In this document: positions 9,858 to 20,292 of the stretch, piece after piece
How positions within the stretch are numbered: position 1 is the stretch's first letter
Layout: every line of letters begins with the position of its first letter
DNA from: Pseudomonadota bacterium
GTDB taxonomy: Bacteria > Desulfobacterota > Desulfobulbia > Desulfobulbales > Desulfocapsaceae
Assembly: GCA_018821785.1 (NCBI GenBank)
Contig: JAHJLI010000032.1
Coordinates: forward strand, 1-60,171
DNA: 60,171 nt
Reading direction: 5' to 3'
The notes under the pieces: generated by a model
Database searches by the model: none
What the model was told of the DNA's origin: nothing
What the model saw: the letters and a program-made list of their open reading frames with translations, nothing else
Translations under genes and position numbers: made by a program

Positions 9858-11876
9858 ATGCGCCTAAAAGATCTATCGATCACCAAAAAAATTATCTTTG
9901 CTATTGGCGTTTTTCTCCTGCTTTTGGTCATTCTCGGTTCGGTCGGCTGGATACGCGTGAATGCAATACTGAGCAACATCGATCGTGCCGAGATCGCCAA
10001 GAATTTGAATCAAGATATTCTCAGCCGCGAGATAGACCATCTCAAGTTCGTCAACCAGGCGAGCCGGTTCTTCAGTGAACAAGATGTCCGATCAATCGAT
10101 GTACAGACCGACGATCATCTATGTGCTCTTGGGAAATGGCTCTATGGCCCCGGTCGTAAGGAAGCAGAGGGCTTTATCCCGGCCCTGGTTCCTCTTCTGC
10201 AAAAACTTGAGCAGCCCCATGCCGATCTGCACAGTTCCGTGTTGAAAATTAATAATCTTACGGCTAAACAGGAAAAAAGTGCAATCTTGTCGGAGGCCCA
10301 TGATATTTTTAAAAATTCAACCAACGTGGCTCTGGCCGCAGTCCAGGCAAACCTCAAGGAAGTTTCTTCAACCATTGGGGGAAGTGCCAAAGTAGCCCAC
10401 GAAAGCGTCCAATCTTCAATTGCTTCAGGGGAAGTTACCCTTCTTCTATTGTCGATATCGGCAATTGCCGCAGTAATGTTGGTTGGCTTTATGATCTCTC
10501 GAAATATTGCCGGTACCACCCGCCATTTGGCAAAAATTACCGACAGTCTCGCCAAAGGCGACATGACCGCCCGCAGTTCCTTGGCACAAAAAGACGAGAT
10601 CGGGCAGCTCGCCTCCTCAGCCAATCACCTTGCCGAAAATCTCGACAGCATGTTTCTCCGCGTCAATTGTTCATCCTCGACGATTAACGCCTCCAGCCAA
10701 AATCTTGAAACCCTGTCAGTTTCACTTTATACCACCTCCGAGACCATGACCGGCAGTTGCAGCTCTATTGCCGTCGCCGCCGAGCAGATGAACTCGAATA
10801 TGTCTGCCATCGCCGCTGCAGCTGAGGAAACCAGTACAAATGTCAGCATGGTCGCCGCTGCCGCGGAAGAGATGACTGCTACTATAACCGAGATCGCCTC
10901 AAGCTCTGAACACGCCAGGGCTATTACCGGCGGTGCAGTCAAGGAGGCGGAAAAAGCCTCCGAAAGTGTGAAGGAACTGGCAAAGGCGGCGGAACTCATC
11001 AACAAGGTAACCCAGACCATCAACGAAATTGCCGATCAGACCAACCTGCTGGCTCTCAATGCCACCATTGAGGCGGCACGGGCCGGAGATGCCGGGAAGG
11101 GTTTTGCTGTCGTGGCCAATGAGATAAAAGATCTCGCCAAACAGACGACCGAGGCCACCCGCGAGATAGAGGAGCGGATTGAAGGCGTGCAAAAATCAAG
11201 CGAACAAACCATTGCCGTGATCAATACCATCACTGAAATTATCGATACCACCAACGAGGTGGTGTCGTCGATGGCCGCCGCCGTCGAAGAACAGGCGGTC
11301 ACCAGCAGGGAAATTGCCTCCAATGTCAATCAGGCCTCCCTCGGCATGCAGGAAGTGACGGAGAATATCGCCCAGGCTTCGACCGCCAATGCCGAGGTGT
11401 GCAGTAATATCATCCTGCTGAAAAACGAATCGCAAAAGGTTGCCGCTGGCAGCTCGGACGTCAAGGAACTGGCGGTAGAAATGAAAAGTAATACCACTGC
11501 CCTGGAAAAACTCCTGGACGGCTTTACCTTTCGCCCGGCCCCTTTTGATATCGGTAAAATAAAGAACGCCCATTTCGGCTGGAAGATGCGGTTAACCTCG
11601 GTTCTCAGCGGTTACACCACCATGGAATCAAAAAATATCCCGGATCATCACCAATGCGATTTCGGCAAATGGTATGACAGCGCCCCGGAAAAAATCATAA
11701 AACACCCGCTCTATAAAGAGGTCGGCGTATACCACGCGGCCGTGCACCAGAAAGCCGCCGAAGCGGTTGATCAATTCAATGCAAACAGAGTAGAGGCTGC
11801 TCACAAGACAGTGGACGATTTTGAAGAAATCCGGAAAAAACTCTTCACCAGTCTCGACCAGATGTATCTGTCCTGA
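9858..11876 (+). CDS. Methyl-accepting chemotaxis protein with two CZB-like (zinc-binding) modules
   Basis: A 672-residue receptor: TM1 (about 11-33), a periplasmic helical domain, TM2 (about 200-220), HAMP, a signalling hairpin with the invariant tip [21 protein letters not shown], and a cytoplasmic C-terminal CZB domain. The CZB ligands are H572, C600 (in CDFGKWY), H626 and H630. The periplasmic domain repeats the pattern: H61, C89 (in [10 protein letters not shown]), H121 and H125. The start is ATG 9858 with TGAGGA 8 bases upstream; an ATG at 9843 is in frame but lacks a ribosome site. It would feed CheA/CheW, which are not in the window. CZB domains bind Zn2+ and report zinc or oxidants such as hypochlorite; a zinc- or redox-linked input is inferred. 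Confidence 0.93.
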   Translation: MRLKDLSITKKIIFAIGVFLLLLVILGSVGWIRVNAILSNIDRAEIAKNLNQDILSREIDHLKFVNQASRFFSEQDVRSIDVQTDDHLCALGKWLYGPGRKEAEGFIPALVPLLQKLEQPHADLHSSVLKINNLTAKQEKSAILSEAHDIFKNSTNVALAAVQANLKEVSSTIGGSAKVAHESVQSSIASGEVTLLLLSISAIAAVMLVGFMISRNIAGTTRHLAKITDSLAKGDMTARSSLAQKDEIGQLASSANHLAENLDSMFLRVNCSSSTINASSQNLETLSVSLYTTSETMTGSCSSIAVAAEQMNSNMSAIAAAAEETSTNVSMVAAAAEEMTATITEIASSSEHARAITGGAVKEAEKASESVKELAKAAELINKVTQTINEIADQTNLLALNATIEAARAGDAGKGFAVVANEIKDLAKQTTEATREIEERIEGVQKSSEQTIAVINTITEIIDTTNEVVSSMAAAVEEQAVTSREIASNVNQASLGMQEVTENIAQASTANAEVCSNIILLKNESQKVAAGSSDVKELAVEMKSNTTALEKLLDGFTFRPAPFDIGKIKNAHFGWKMRLTSVLSGYTTMESKNIPDHHQCDFGKWYDSAPEKIIKHPLYKEVGVYHAAVHQKAAEAVDQFNANRVEAAHKTVDDFEEIRKKLFTSLDQMYLS

Positions 11877-11903
11877 GCCTTAGCTGATAATCCGAAAAAA
11901 GGG

Positions 11904-13052
11904 TCAAACGCCACCAAAGGCCTCAAGACGGTCCAAAGCCAAAGACAGAGAGTTGCCGGACCGAAGGCGCAGCGATTCCCGCCGTACACTCTCGGCTATC
12001 CAAGTGTCGACCTGGATGGACTTGATTGCGTCGGCAAGAGCCTGGGCGCTCAACTCCTGCCGTACAATGACCCTTGCCACCCCACTGGCAAGAGCCCTGG
12101 CGGCAACACCCGGCTGATCACGCCCCCAGGGAATGAGCACCATGGGTACCCCGTGGAACATGCCTTTTAAGACCAGTCCGTGTCCGGCGTGGCTGATAAT
12201 CATCCGGCAGAAGGGTAATACAGCACTATGGGGGAGATAGTCGCTTACATACATATTGTCGGGCAGATTCATCAGCTGACAGAGGCGGTCAGGTGCACCT
12301 AGGGTTGTCAGGACGCGATAGGGTGCGTTCCTCAGAGCCTCAGCCGTTCTATGGACAATTTCCAGATCACCCTCCTGCGGGGCCGTGCTTAAAGACAGGA
12401 GTATCCATGGTGGCCCAGGCGCTGCGAGGAAACTTGGAACATCGCCCGGAATCTCCCACAACAAGGGTCCGGTGTGCAGATGATTTGCCGCAGTGGACCG
12501 GACACCATCAAACAGGGCATCGGTTGCATGCAGGACAAGACCCGCCCGGCAAAGAGGCGGCAGCAACCAGTGTTTATACATCAAGGCCCCGATCGAGGAA
12601 AAATCGCTTTTCTCTGGCAGCCTGTTGCCATCGCCGAAAAAAAAACTCGGATTGACACAACACCACTTGCCCCGGTACGCGGCTGCAACCATCTGAGCCA
12701 GGTGCTGGCAGAACAAGGATCCAATAATCAGCGAGGGTTGCCATTGCACCAGGGCAGTCCGCACACGCGGCAGAGTCGCTTGCCCCCACTCAGCCAAAGG
12801 GTTCGTTGAATCCTTGGCGAGCTCCTGCCTGCCTGCCATAATTTGCTGTAACATTGGATTGAACCGCCGGCCAAGGCTCTGGTGCTCCGGCAGACACAGG
12901 GCCATAAGGTCTGCCGCCTGTACAGCTGGTTCCGTGCCTGGATCGCAAACCATTCTCACTTCATGCCCGCGCCTTGCAAGCCCCGAGGCAAGGGCGAGAA
13001 GAGGCGGCCAGTCGCCTCCGACACAGGAGCTGATAATTCCAAGTATTTTCAT
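11904..13052 (-). CDS. GT1-like glycosyltransferase (UDP-glycosyltransferase / MurG-like fold)
   Basis: A 382-residue GT-B enzyme. The N-terminus MKILGIISSCVGGDWPPLLALASGLARRGHEV is the acceptor-binding Rossmann start. The C-terminal nucleotide-sugar site is read as MIISHAGHGLVLKGMFHGVP followed by MVLIPWGRDQ, the HxGxGxxxE-like and DQ signature of the UGT/rhamnosyltransferase group. The open frame extends to 13160, but homology begins at ATG 13052. Its stop is 28 bases from the convergent chemoreceptor stop. The acceptor could be a lipid, macrolide-like compound or other small molecule; nothing nearby decides this, though the adjacent acetyltransferase gene also belongs to a small-molecule-modifying family. 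Confidence 0.85.
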   Translation of the reverse strand: MKILGIISSCVGGDWPPLLALASGLARRGHEVRMVCDPGTEPAVQAADLMALCLPEHQSLGRRFNPMLQQIMAGRQELAKDSTNPLAEWGQATLPRVRTALVQWQPSLIIGSLFCQHLAQMVAAAYRGKWCCVNPSFFFGDGNRLPEKSDFSSIGALMYKHWLLPPLCRAGLVLHATDALFDGVRSTAANHLHTGPLLWEIPGDVPSFLAAPGPPWILLSLSTAPQEGDLEIVHRTAEALRNAPYRVLTTLGAPDRLCQLMNLPDNMYVSDYLPHSAVLPFCRMIISHAGHGLVLKGMFHGVPMVLIPWGRDQPGVAARALASGVARVIVRQELSAQALADAIKSIQVDTWIAESVRRESLRLRSGNSLSLALDRLEAFGGV

Positions 13053-13253
13053 AGGATAGGGTGCAACCTCATGGTGGCTTATTCTTTGTTGGTCCTGGTA
13101 GATATGGTATTCCGGGAGACTAGGCGATACGACGCCTGGCCTTGCCACGCATCTTGACAACTCCCATCAAAGGAAAATAGTGTCTTTTCAAGATGCTGTC
13201 CAAAAAAATTCTCATATCCCTTTTTCCGACACAATGAACCCTTTCAAAAGACT

Positions 13254-14132
13254 ATGAAGATGCCTGCGCCGGACGCCAGGCTTGATAATGAACTTGTCAC
13301 TCGTATCCTGGCAAAACTTGGTCTGGATGACCGGCCTGCGACGAGCCTCCAGGGGATCCAGGGGCTCAAGGCGATCTATGGAGCCTGGTGCCAAAAGATA
13401 CCATTTGACAACCTCAAAAAACGTATCCATCTCGAATCTTCAACCAGCGGCCCCCTGCCTGGCAATGATCCCACCGATTTCTTTCATGGCTGGCTGCAAC
13501 ACGGGGTCGGTGGTACCTGCTGGGCAGGAAGCGGAGCTCTGTATGCACTGCTTCGCCACCTTGGTTTTCAGGCACAGCGCGTCCTTGCAACCATGCAGGT
13601 TACTGCGCATGAACAGCCCAACCACGGGGCGGTCATTGCTGTCTGCGAAGAGGTCCCCTATCTTGTCGACATCTCGATGCTGCACCAGGTTCCCCTGCGA
13701 CTGGACGAGCAAAACACCGTGGACGTCAGCCACCCTGCCTGGGGGATATCCGGTCGCAGGGAGGATGCGGCCTGGCTGTTGCAATGGCGCCCACTGCATA
13801 TGCCGGGCGGCTGTCGGTGCACCGTCAATGAAGTCGGGGTATCCCACCGGCAGTTCGTTAGCTGCAATGAACAAACAAGGCGATGGGGACCTTTCAATTT
13901 TTCGGTGTATGTCAGAACCAATAAAGGCGATACGGTTACCGGTCTTGCCTATGGCTATAAGATACGGATTGACAGTCAGGGGCGGATAGAGCGTATACCG
14001 GTCGACAGCCTGCAACGGGACAGGTTCCTCATGGAGGAGATGGGGTTCAGCCGGGAGATAGTCCGACAACTCCCGCCCGACAGGGCTGCTCCCCCACCAC
14101 CTCGGCGCACCCGAAAAAAAGAAACATCTTGA
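13254..14132 (+). CDS. Arylamine N-acetyltransferase family protein
   Basis: A 292-residue member of the NAT family, which transfers acetyl (or acyl) from CoA to arylamines, hydrazines or related acceptors through a Cys-His-Asp triad. The triad is readable: C89 in GVGGTCWAGSGALYALL, H124 in NHGAVIAV and D139 in PYLVDISML. The N-terminal IPFDNL (residues 49-54) matches the family's (V/I)PFENL. The gene diverges from the glycosyltransferase with about 200 bases between starts. The Shine-Dalgarno is weak. Because related NATs act in antibiotic amide synthesis or xenobiotic detoxification, the natural substrate is open. The C-terminus is basic (PPPPRRTRKKE). Confidence 0.88.
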   Translation: MKMPAPDARLDNELVTRILAKLGLDDRPATSLQGIQGLKAIYGAWCQKIPFDNLKKRIHLESSTSGPLPGNDPTDFFHGWLQHGVGGTCWAGSGALYALLRHLGFQAQRVLATMQVTAHEQPNHGAVIAVCEEVPYLVDISMLHQVPLRLDEQNTVDVSHPAWGISGRREDAAWLLQWRPLHMPGGCRCTVNEVGVSHRQFVSCNEQTRRWGPFNFSVYVRTNKGDTVTGLAYGYKIRIDSQGRIERIPVDSLQRDRFLMEEMGFSREIVRQLPPDRAAPPPPRRTRKKETS

Positions 14133-14307
14133 GACATAGAACATTGCAAGTAATATCCTCCGGCAGGATGGAGGCGATTATGGTCGATGACGATGCATAT
14201 ATCAGGTAAGGATCCGCGGAAGGAGCAACACATATAAAACTGGCGAGCTTTTCCTATCAGGGTAGCAAATGTATCGGAGTAGCGGCGGAAAAGTAACTGG
14301 ACGGCCC

Positions 14308-16590
14308 CTAAATCCTATCCAGGACTTCCCGTACAGTTCTTGACAGTATATCAAGACGATAGGGCTTGCTCAAGAAAGCAGAGGCGCCGTACTGGCGGGG
14401 ATTTTTGGTGATGTCATAACTGCCGTAACCGGAGGCGATAATAACCTTGATTGACGGGTCCATTTCACGCAAAATCTCCAGGCACTTTTTTCCGCCCATT
14501 CCGGGCATTCCAAGATCCATAAGCACAAGATGTATCTCAGCGGCATGTTCTCGATATATTTCGATGGCATCTTCCCCGCTTCTGGCTGTGCAGGTACTGT
14601 AACCGCATTGCTGAAGAATATCCCCGGCGATTTCGAGAAGCGGTTCTTCGTCATCGACGAGCAGAATGTTTTCGGTGCCGCCACTGATCGGTGTGGTGTC
14701 TTGTTCAGCCAGCAACCTCAGCCGCACCTCGCCGTTCATAACCGGCAAGAAGATCTTGAAGGTAGTGCCGACCCCCTGTTCGGAGTAACAGATGATCTTG
14801 CCTGAATGGCTGGTAATGATGCCGTACACCGAGGACAACCCCAGGCCGGTTCCTCGCCCAGGTGCTTTGGTGGTAAAGAATGGCTCAAAGATACGCTGTC
14901 GGGTTGCTTCGTCCATGCCATGGCCGCTGTCCGTAACTCTCATCAGCACATAGTCGCCGGGGTCAAGCTCCAGATACGTATCGATATACTTTGTCGGCAC
15001 CGGGAAATTCTCCGTTTCGATAGTCAAAGTACCGGTATCGCCCATGGCCTGCACTGCGTTGTTGACAAGGTTCATAATCACCTGTTCCATCTGCATCGAA
15101 TCTGCAGGAATTATTGCCAGATCAGGTGTGAGCGAGGTCCGTATCGAGATCATCTTGGGTACCGTCCGCTCGAGCAGGCGGAGAGCTTCCTCGATCACCT
15201 TGTTAAGGTTCAAGGGAACCTTTTGCGCATCGACCTTTCGACTGAAGGTCAGCATCCGGCGAATGAGCTCCGCCGCCCTGCCCGCCGCCTTATTGACCTC
15301 ATGGAGATACCGATAATCCGGATCGCTGGGACTTTTTTTCATGAGAAGGAGCTGCACAAGCCCTGAGATGATCTGCAGAAGGTTGTTAAAATCATGGGCG
15401 ACGCCGCCGGCGAGATTGCCAAGTGCCTCCATTTTCTGCGACTGCATCAGTTGAGCCTCAACGCGCGCCAGGTCGGCCATGGCCTTTTTACTGCCGCTGA
15501 TATCGGCGACCGTACCCTCGATAAAGAGGGGCTTGCCGGTCGCCTCGTCGTAGACAACGCGAGCGCTCTGGCTGGCCCAGATAGTTGTCCCATCTTTACG
15601 ATAAAACAGGGTTTCAATATTCACGACAAAGCCGTCGTGCATGAGTTTTTCTACCAACTCATTGCGTTGGTTCTTATCGACATAGAGCTGGCGACCGATA
15701 TCAGTCACTTCCGCCATGAGCTGCGCCGGGTTGTCATAACCGATAGCCTTTGCCAGGGCAGGATTGGCGCTGAGAAACCGGCCATCCAGGCTGGTCTGGT
15801 AAATGCCCTCAACCGCGTTGTCGAAAATTGAGCGATATTTGGTCTCCGCTGCCTGCAGTTCCATCTCGACAAAACGGCGATGTTCAAGGGTCTGCTCAAA
15901 TTTACTCAACAGCCTGTTGGTGGTGTCAACCACCAGCCCCAGTTCATCATGTTCATGGCCTGCCGGGATCTCCAGTGGCTCCTGCAGCGGTTTTTCGGGA
16001 TCTATTGCGGCCAAGCGCCCTGACAAGTGGAAAAGCGGCCTGGTCAGCAGATAGTGAAACATCAGGACCAGGATAAGAGACAAAAAAATCAGAGGAATGG
16101 CGGAGGCAAGGATGTTGCTGATGGTCCGGTCGAAAAAACTTGCGGCGATTACGTTGCTGTCAACCCGGAAAGACAATGTTCCAATAGGTTCTTCCACTCC
16201 CTCGATAAAGAGTTGGGAGGAAAAATCCCTGCTCTCCACAATCTTTTCGGCCAACCAACTCAAGTGACCGGGCGCGGAGTGCGGTCGCACCTTTTTCGCT
16301 AAAACGCTGCCGGTATCGCTGGCAAGGCTTGCCTCTTTTATCGGAAGATACTGAAAGAGTCCCGTCGTCACCCGTTCAGCCGCAGCAATGTCCAGGCTCC
16401 ATGCCGCCAGGGCCGCTGATTCTACCTGCATCATCATGACCTGCCGGATCATTCTCGCGGTCTCCTGACGATGGCGGCAGAAATCACTGTAGATCTGGTA
16501 ACTGCCTGTGGCCAACGCCAGAAGACAGGCAAGAAGCAAGGTGTTGCGGGCCTGAACAAATGAGAGGCGGTAGAAGAAGGGGACGTGCAT
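14308..16590 (-). CDS. Hybrid sensor histidine kinase (membrane sensor, HAMP, PAS, kinase core, receiver)
   Basis: A 760-residue protein: TM1 near residue 15-35, a short periplasmic sensor, TM2 about 160-185, HAMP, a PAS/PAC module (about 255-375), HisKA with the H-box GGVAHDFNNLLQIISGLVQL, HATPase with VNNAVQAM, a D-box DSGHGMDEATRQRIFEPFFTT and a G-box GRGTGLGLSSVYGI, then a receiver domain with phosphoacceptor Asp in LVLMDLGMPGMGG. It is the last gene of a minus-strand operon after a chemoreceptor and a periplasmic binding protein (35-base gap), so the binding protein may present ligand to it. A terminal receiver suggests a phosphorelay to an unlinked phosphotransfer protein or autoregulation. 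Confidence 0.93.
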   Translation of the reverse strand: MHVPFFYRLSFVQARNTLLLACLLALATGSYQIYSDFCRHRQETARMIRQVMMMQVESAALAAWSLDIAAAERVTTGLFQYLPIKEASLASDTGSVLAKKVRPHSAPGHLSWLAEKIVESRDFSSQLFIEGVEEPIGTLSFRVDSNVIAASFFDRTISNILASAIPLIFLSLILVLMFHYLLTRPLFHLSGRLAAIDPEKPLQEPLEIPAGHEHDELGLVVDTTNRLLSKFEQTLEHRRFVEMELQAAETKYRSIFDNAVEGIYQTSLDGRFLSANPALAKAIGYDNPAQLMAEVTDIGRQLYVDKNQRNELVEKLMHDGFVVNIETLFYRKDGTTIWASQSARVVYDEATGKPLFIEGTVADISGSKKAMADLARVEAQLMQSQKMEALGNLAGGVAHDFNNLLQIISGLVQLLLMKKSPSDPDYRYLHEVNKAAGRAAELIRRMLTFSRKVDAQKVPLNLNKVIEEALRLLERTVPKMISIRTSLTPDLAIIPADSMQMEQVIMNLVNNAVQAMGDTGTLTIETENFPVPTKYIDTYLELDPGDYVLMRVTDSGHGMDEATRQRIFEPFFTTKAPGRGTGLGLSSVYGIITSHSGKIICYSEQGVGTTFKIFLPVMNGEVRLRLLAEQDTTPISGGTENILLVDDEEPLLEIAGDILQQCGYSTCTARSGEDAIEIYREHAAEIHLVLMDLGMPGMGGKKCLEILREMDPSIKVIIASGYGSYDITKNPRQYGASAFLSKPYRLDILSRTVREVLDRI

Positions 16591-16625
16591 AAAGATCTCG
16601 CAACCTCCACAGTGAAAATCTTACA

Positions 16626-17372
16626 TTAAAACCCATTCGCCTTCATAATGTTCACAAGTGTCCCGTTATCCGTGATGATCTTCAAACCATCATTAAAAGC
16701 TTTGATCTTTGCTTCGGCATCAGGGACCTTTTTCGAAATGCACAGATACAGGCTCTTTTCTTCCAGGGCCGGGGTCACGAATTCAATCTCTCCAACCTTG
16801 TCGGGCATATCCTGCTTGAGAAGATAGGTGCCGACGAATTTGTCAGCCACCACCAGGTCAAGGCGACTCCCCACGAGCTTGCGGAGGTTGGTGAGGTCAT
16901 TGTTGGCCACCTCCTTCTGGAGAAAGTCGGCCTTGTCAAATGCCTCGGTATTAACATAATCGCGCACCACCCCGATTTTGTAGTCTTTAAGGTCGTTCAG
17001 AGTCTTGAAGCTGATGTTATCGGCCTTTTTCTTGAAAAAGCCTAAGGGGCCACCGGGAAATGGCTCCGAAAGAAAGAATTCCGCCTTCAATAATTCGGCA
17101 TAATACTCCGGCAGATAGCCGTCATATTTGCCTTCCTTGGCCATAGCCACGACCCTGGCCCAAGGCATGAAGGCAATTTTCGTCGTGTAACCTGTTGCCT
17201 TGTAGGACTCTCTGACAAGGCTGGCAACGTATCCTTGATCCGGCAGCTTCTCGCCGATATAGGGCTCCCAGTCGAGTGTGGCAAGGGTCACGCTGCCGCC
17301 TGCCTGAAGAGTACCGTGGACAAAGCAGAGCAGGACGAAGAGACTCAAAGACAGCAAACAAAGTTTCTTCAT
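16626..17372 (-). CDS. Periplasmic amino-acid-type binding protein (SBP family 3), no permease nearby
   Basis: A 248-residue secreted protein. A clear signal peptide (MKKLCLLSLSLFVLLCFVHG, cleavage near LQA) is followed by the family-3 fold: VTLATLDWEPYIGEKLPDQG, then MPWARVVAMAKEGKYDGYL, then ALEEKSLYLCISKK. It resembles the polar-amino-acid/opine binding group. It lies 22 bases after the chemoreceptor stop and 35 bases before the hybrid kinase start in the same orientation, and no ABC permease or ATPase gene accompanies it. I therefore infer a sensing role, presenting ligand to the receptor or kinase, rather than uptake. A start at ATG 17372 with GGAG-like bases upstream is convincing. Confidence 0.9.
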   Translation of the reverse strand: MKKLCLLSLSLFVLLCFVHGTLQAGGSVTLATLDWEPYIGEKLPDQGYVASLVRESYKATGYTTKIAFMPWARVVAMAKEGKYDGYLPEYYAELLKAEFFLSEPFPGGPLGFFKKKADNISFKTLNDLKDYKIGVVRDYVNTEAFDKADFLQKEVANNDLTNLRKLVGSRLDLVVADKFVGTYLLKQDMPDKVGEIEFVTPALEEKSLYLCISKKVPDAEAKIKAFNDGLKIITDNGTLVNIMKANGF

Positions 17373-17394
17373 GTGATTCTCCTTTGGTTGGACG

Positions 17395-19119
17395 TTACAC
17401 TTTAAATCGCTGTACTAAAGAGGTGAGCTGCTGAGACAACCCAGCCAATTTTTCGGCGTTTTGACTGACCATGGCACTACTTTCAGACATCTGCCCCGCA
17501 GCCGTGGTTACTTCGCCTATTTCATCGGCGATACTACCGGCAGAGATGTTGCTCTGAGCGACATTGCGATTCACTTCAGTGACTCCCTCGCTGGCCTGGG
17601 AAACGTTCATGGAGATCTCCTTGGTCGCCGATGACTGCTCTTCGATGGCCGAGGCAATGGTTGCAACGATATTGTTTACCTCGCTCACCACCTTGGCAAT
17701 CAGTTCGATCTGCGACACAGTCCCTTGGGTGGTAGCCTGAATCCCTTCGATTTTGCCGCGGATCTGGCCGGTTGCCAGAGCTGTCTGCTTAGCCAGATCC
17801 TTGATTTCGTTGGCGACAACGGCAAACCCTTTGCCGGCATCACCTGCCCTTGCCGCCTCAATGGTGGCATTGAGCGCAAGCAGGTTAACCTGATCGGAGA
17901 TTTCCGAGATGGTCTCGAGAACCTTTTCAATACCTTTGGCAGCCACGCCCAGTTCATCCACCTGATGCGACGCACTTTTTGTCTGTTCCACTGCGTTGAC
18001 TGTGATTTTCATAGCCTGGCTGGCATTTTCCGAAATCTGGCTGATGGTTGCATTCATCTCTTCTGAGGCTGTGGCAACCATGTTGATATTAGTCGCAGTC
18101 TCTTCCATGGCGGCAGCCACCGAGTTCATGTTATTGCTCATTTCCGAGGAAGCGGATGAGACGCTGGAAGCCATTGTCGAGGTTCTTTCGGCACTGCTCC
18201 TCATCTTATCGGAAAGCCCGGCCAGACCACTGGAAGAGCTGCCCAACTGTTCGGAACTTTTTTTAACGTCGGCGATAATGATGTGCATTTTCTCGACAAA
18301 AACATTGAACCATTTGCGCAGATCACCGATCTCGTCATCGTATCTGCTGCTTAGGCGTTTGGTCAGGTCACCCTCACCCTCGGCTATTGCCCTGAGACCG
18401 GCGGTGATCTTGTTCATACGCCTGACAACAATGAATTGCACGGTAAGGGCGATAGCACCGACCAGAATCAGGATCACAACTCCAAATATAATTATCTGGA
18501 AATATGTGCTGTTATTAATTTTTTCATTAATTGTCTGACGCAGAAGGTCAACTTCTTTAGTCAGGGTCTTTCTGCTTTCTTCCCTCTGCTGAACGAGCAA
18601 TCTATCGGTATAATAGAGGGTTGATGAGCCGATCTTCTTTGAATCGTAAACAATGTCCGCGACAAACATTTTTTTCGGATCCTGCACCTTGCCATCTGCT
18701 ATTTTATCACCCTTCTGTATGGTTGTGCCGTCTTTCCAGAGAGCCACAAAGGCTTTACCATCACCATCCAGCACCTGGACGGCAACGACATCAGGCAATT
18801 CGAGAAGATTCTTGAGGTTATTTTTCAGGCCTTCCTGGTCGAAATTGTAAACGAAATACCCGGCCATGCCGCTGCTGATCTTGGCATTGATTGTCTGCCG
18901 CACCTGCAGTGCCTCTTCGTTCTTCTTGGCCTGCTCGCTGAAATTATTTTCAATCTTCTTATCGTATTCACTGAGAATCAATTCAATAAGCGATGTTTCC
19001 ATGGTAATGAAAAATACTGCTGCGCCGGCCAAAAGAGGCACAACCACCAGGCAACCGATCAAGGCCGTCTTGAAAGAAATGCCCAGCTTGCTCCAAAATG
19101 ATGATTTGGTTGTATCCAT
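17395..19119 (-). CDS. Methyl-accepting chemotaxis protein
   Basis: A 574-residue receptor: TM1 (about 18-40), a periplasmic ligand domain of about 160 residues (single-Cache or 4-helix type), TM2 (about 205-227), HAMP ([20 protein letters not shown]) and the cytoplasmic hairpin with tip [19 protein letters not shown]. There is no CheR/CheB-tethering pentapeptide; the C-terminus is [10 protein letters not shown]. Start is ATG 19119, preceded by AAGGAT. It is the first gene of the operon chemoreceptor - binding protein - hybrid kinase, suggesting that one ligand feeds both chemotaxis and a phosphorelay. The alternate TTG six bases upstream is less likely. Confidence 0.94.
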   Translation of the reverse strand: MDTTKSSFWSKLGISFKTALIGCLVVVPLLAGAAVFFITMETSLIELILSEYDKKIENNFSEQAKKNEEALQVRQTINAKISSGMAGYFVYNFDQEGLKNNLKNLLELPDVVAVQVLDGDGKAFVALWKDGTTIQKGDKIADGKVQDPKKMFVADIVYDSKKIGSSTLYYTDRLLVQQREESRKTLTKEVDLLRQTINEKINNSTYFQIIIFGVVILILVGAIALTVQFIVVRRMNKITAGLRAIAEGEGDLTKRLSSRYDDEIGDLRKWFNVFVEKMHIIIADVKKSSEQLGSSSSGLAGLSDKMRSSAERTSTMASSVSSASSEMSNNMNSVAAAMEETATNINMVATASEEMNATISQISENASQAMKITVNAVEQTKSASHQVDELGVAAKGIEKVLETISEISDQVNLLALNATIEAARAGDAGKGFAVVANEIKDLAKQTALATGQIRGKIEGIQATTQGTVSQIELIAKVVSEVNNIVATIASAIEEQSSATKEISMNVSQASEGVTEVNRNVAQSNISAGSIADEIGEVTTAAGQMSESSAMVSQNAEKLAGLSQQLTSLVQRFKV

Positions 19120-19539
19120 AGTCAATCCTTATGCTAAATTGAGACCGAAAGAAGTCTCTTCCATTTTGGGCCGGTGAAAAACCACAAGGTTTCTTCTGGT
19201 TCCGGTAAATTGCAGCAAACAGCAAAGAGACATTTTGTTGTTTCTTGATGGTATCAAAGAGAAAGAAACAAAGTCAAATTTCATTCAAGCAGACGGCCGG
19301 AAAAGTTGTTCAGGTGGGGAGCAGGAACCAGGCGGTACCCGTTAGTCACTTAGAAAAAATATCGACTATTTTTGAAAAAATTTTTAAAGTGGCTTGTCCC
19401 CCTCTCAAGAGGATCTAACACCCTGTCAAGGGGGTATCATAAAGAATCCCGTTTATCGTGTTTAGAGAGGGGGGCGGGAGAAACTCCAACAGCTGATGCT
19501 TCCTGCGCATATCCAGCCCCCCGACAGTAACGAAGCCTA
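19120..19539. other. Intergenic region (about 420 bp) with two operator-like dyads
   Basis: Upstream of the minus-strand chemoreceptor and downstream of the next binding-protein gene. Two imperfect dyads, CCTCTCAAGAGG (19401-19412) and CCCTGTCAAGGGGG (19421-19434), share the element YTSTCAAGRGG and have centres about 20 bases apart, roughly two helical turns. They could be a tandem operator or part of a weak terminator for the binding-protein gene. No gene is visible. Confidence 0.35.
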
Positions 19540-20292
19540 TTATTTCATATCTTTTATGCCATAACCAGCCATTATCTTGGCGAACTCTCCGTTGGCCTTG
19601 ATTTCTGCCAGTCCTTTATTAAAAGCACCGATAATCTCTTGATGTCGAGGATTAGCCAGTCCGGCTGAAACATACAAACTCTTACTATCAAAGGCTTTTT
19701 CACCAAACTTGATTTGCGACAGCAAGGCAGGATCGTTTTTAGCGATCTGAACCTTCGCCACGATCTCGTCTTCCAACGTCAGATCGACCCTACCACCAAT
19801 CACTTTTTTAATGTTTGTCATAAGGTCAGTGACATCTTCCCGCGTGAAGTCTTTTGGCTCTTTAAAGTCATCACTGTAATTATAGCCTCTAATAGCGCCG
19901 ATTTTTTTTCCCTTCAGACTTTCCATCCCGGCATATTCAAATGGGTCATCTGCTCTTTTTATGAATTTCACCACATTCACCGCATAAGGGTCGCTAAACA
20001 GCATGGTCTTTTTGTTTTCCTCATTAATCCAGCAATCTGGAAGAATGTCATATTTCCCCTCTATGGTAAGGGATTTTGCCCTTGCCCATGGGACAAACTC
20101 CATTGTAACCGTATATCCCTGAGTCTTATACGCTGCCCGGATAATGGCTAGTGAAAGCCCTTCCTGTGGGTCCGATTGATCGACGAAAGGCGGATAGGGA
20201 TCTGCCGCAGCTGTAATAACTTTATTTTCAGCCATGCACACCGCAGCAATAGACAAAAACGCCAACACACCAACCATGATTCCCTTTCTCAT
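19540..20292 (-). CDS. Periplasmic amino-acid-type binding protein (SBP family 3), orphan
   Basis: A 250-residue secreted binding protein with signal peptide MRKGIMVGVLAFLSIAAVCMA and mature start ENKVITAAADPYPPFVDQ. The fold continues with MEFVPWARAKSLTIEGKYDI and FDSKSLYVSAGLANPRH. GGAG precedes ATG 20292 by about 7 bases. It is a paralogue of the protein at 16626-17372 (similar PWAR and KSLY motifs). Like that one it has no transport genes beside it. It is probably monocistronic and may supply a second ligand specificity to the adjacent sensor operon. Real solute cannot be deduced. Confidence 0.88.
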   Translation of the reverse strand: MRKGIMVGVLAFLSIAAVCMAENKVITAAADPYPPFVDQSDPQEGLSLAIIRAAYKTQGYTVTMEFVPWARAKSLTIEGKYDILPDCWINEENKKTMLFSDPYAVNVVKFIKRADDPFEYAGMESLKGKKIGAIRGYNYSDDFKEPKDFTREDVTDLMTNIKKVIGGRVDLTLEDEIVAKVQIAKNDPALLSQIKFGEKAFDSKSLYVSAGLANPRHQEIIGAFNKGLAEIKANGEFAKIMAGYGIKDMK

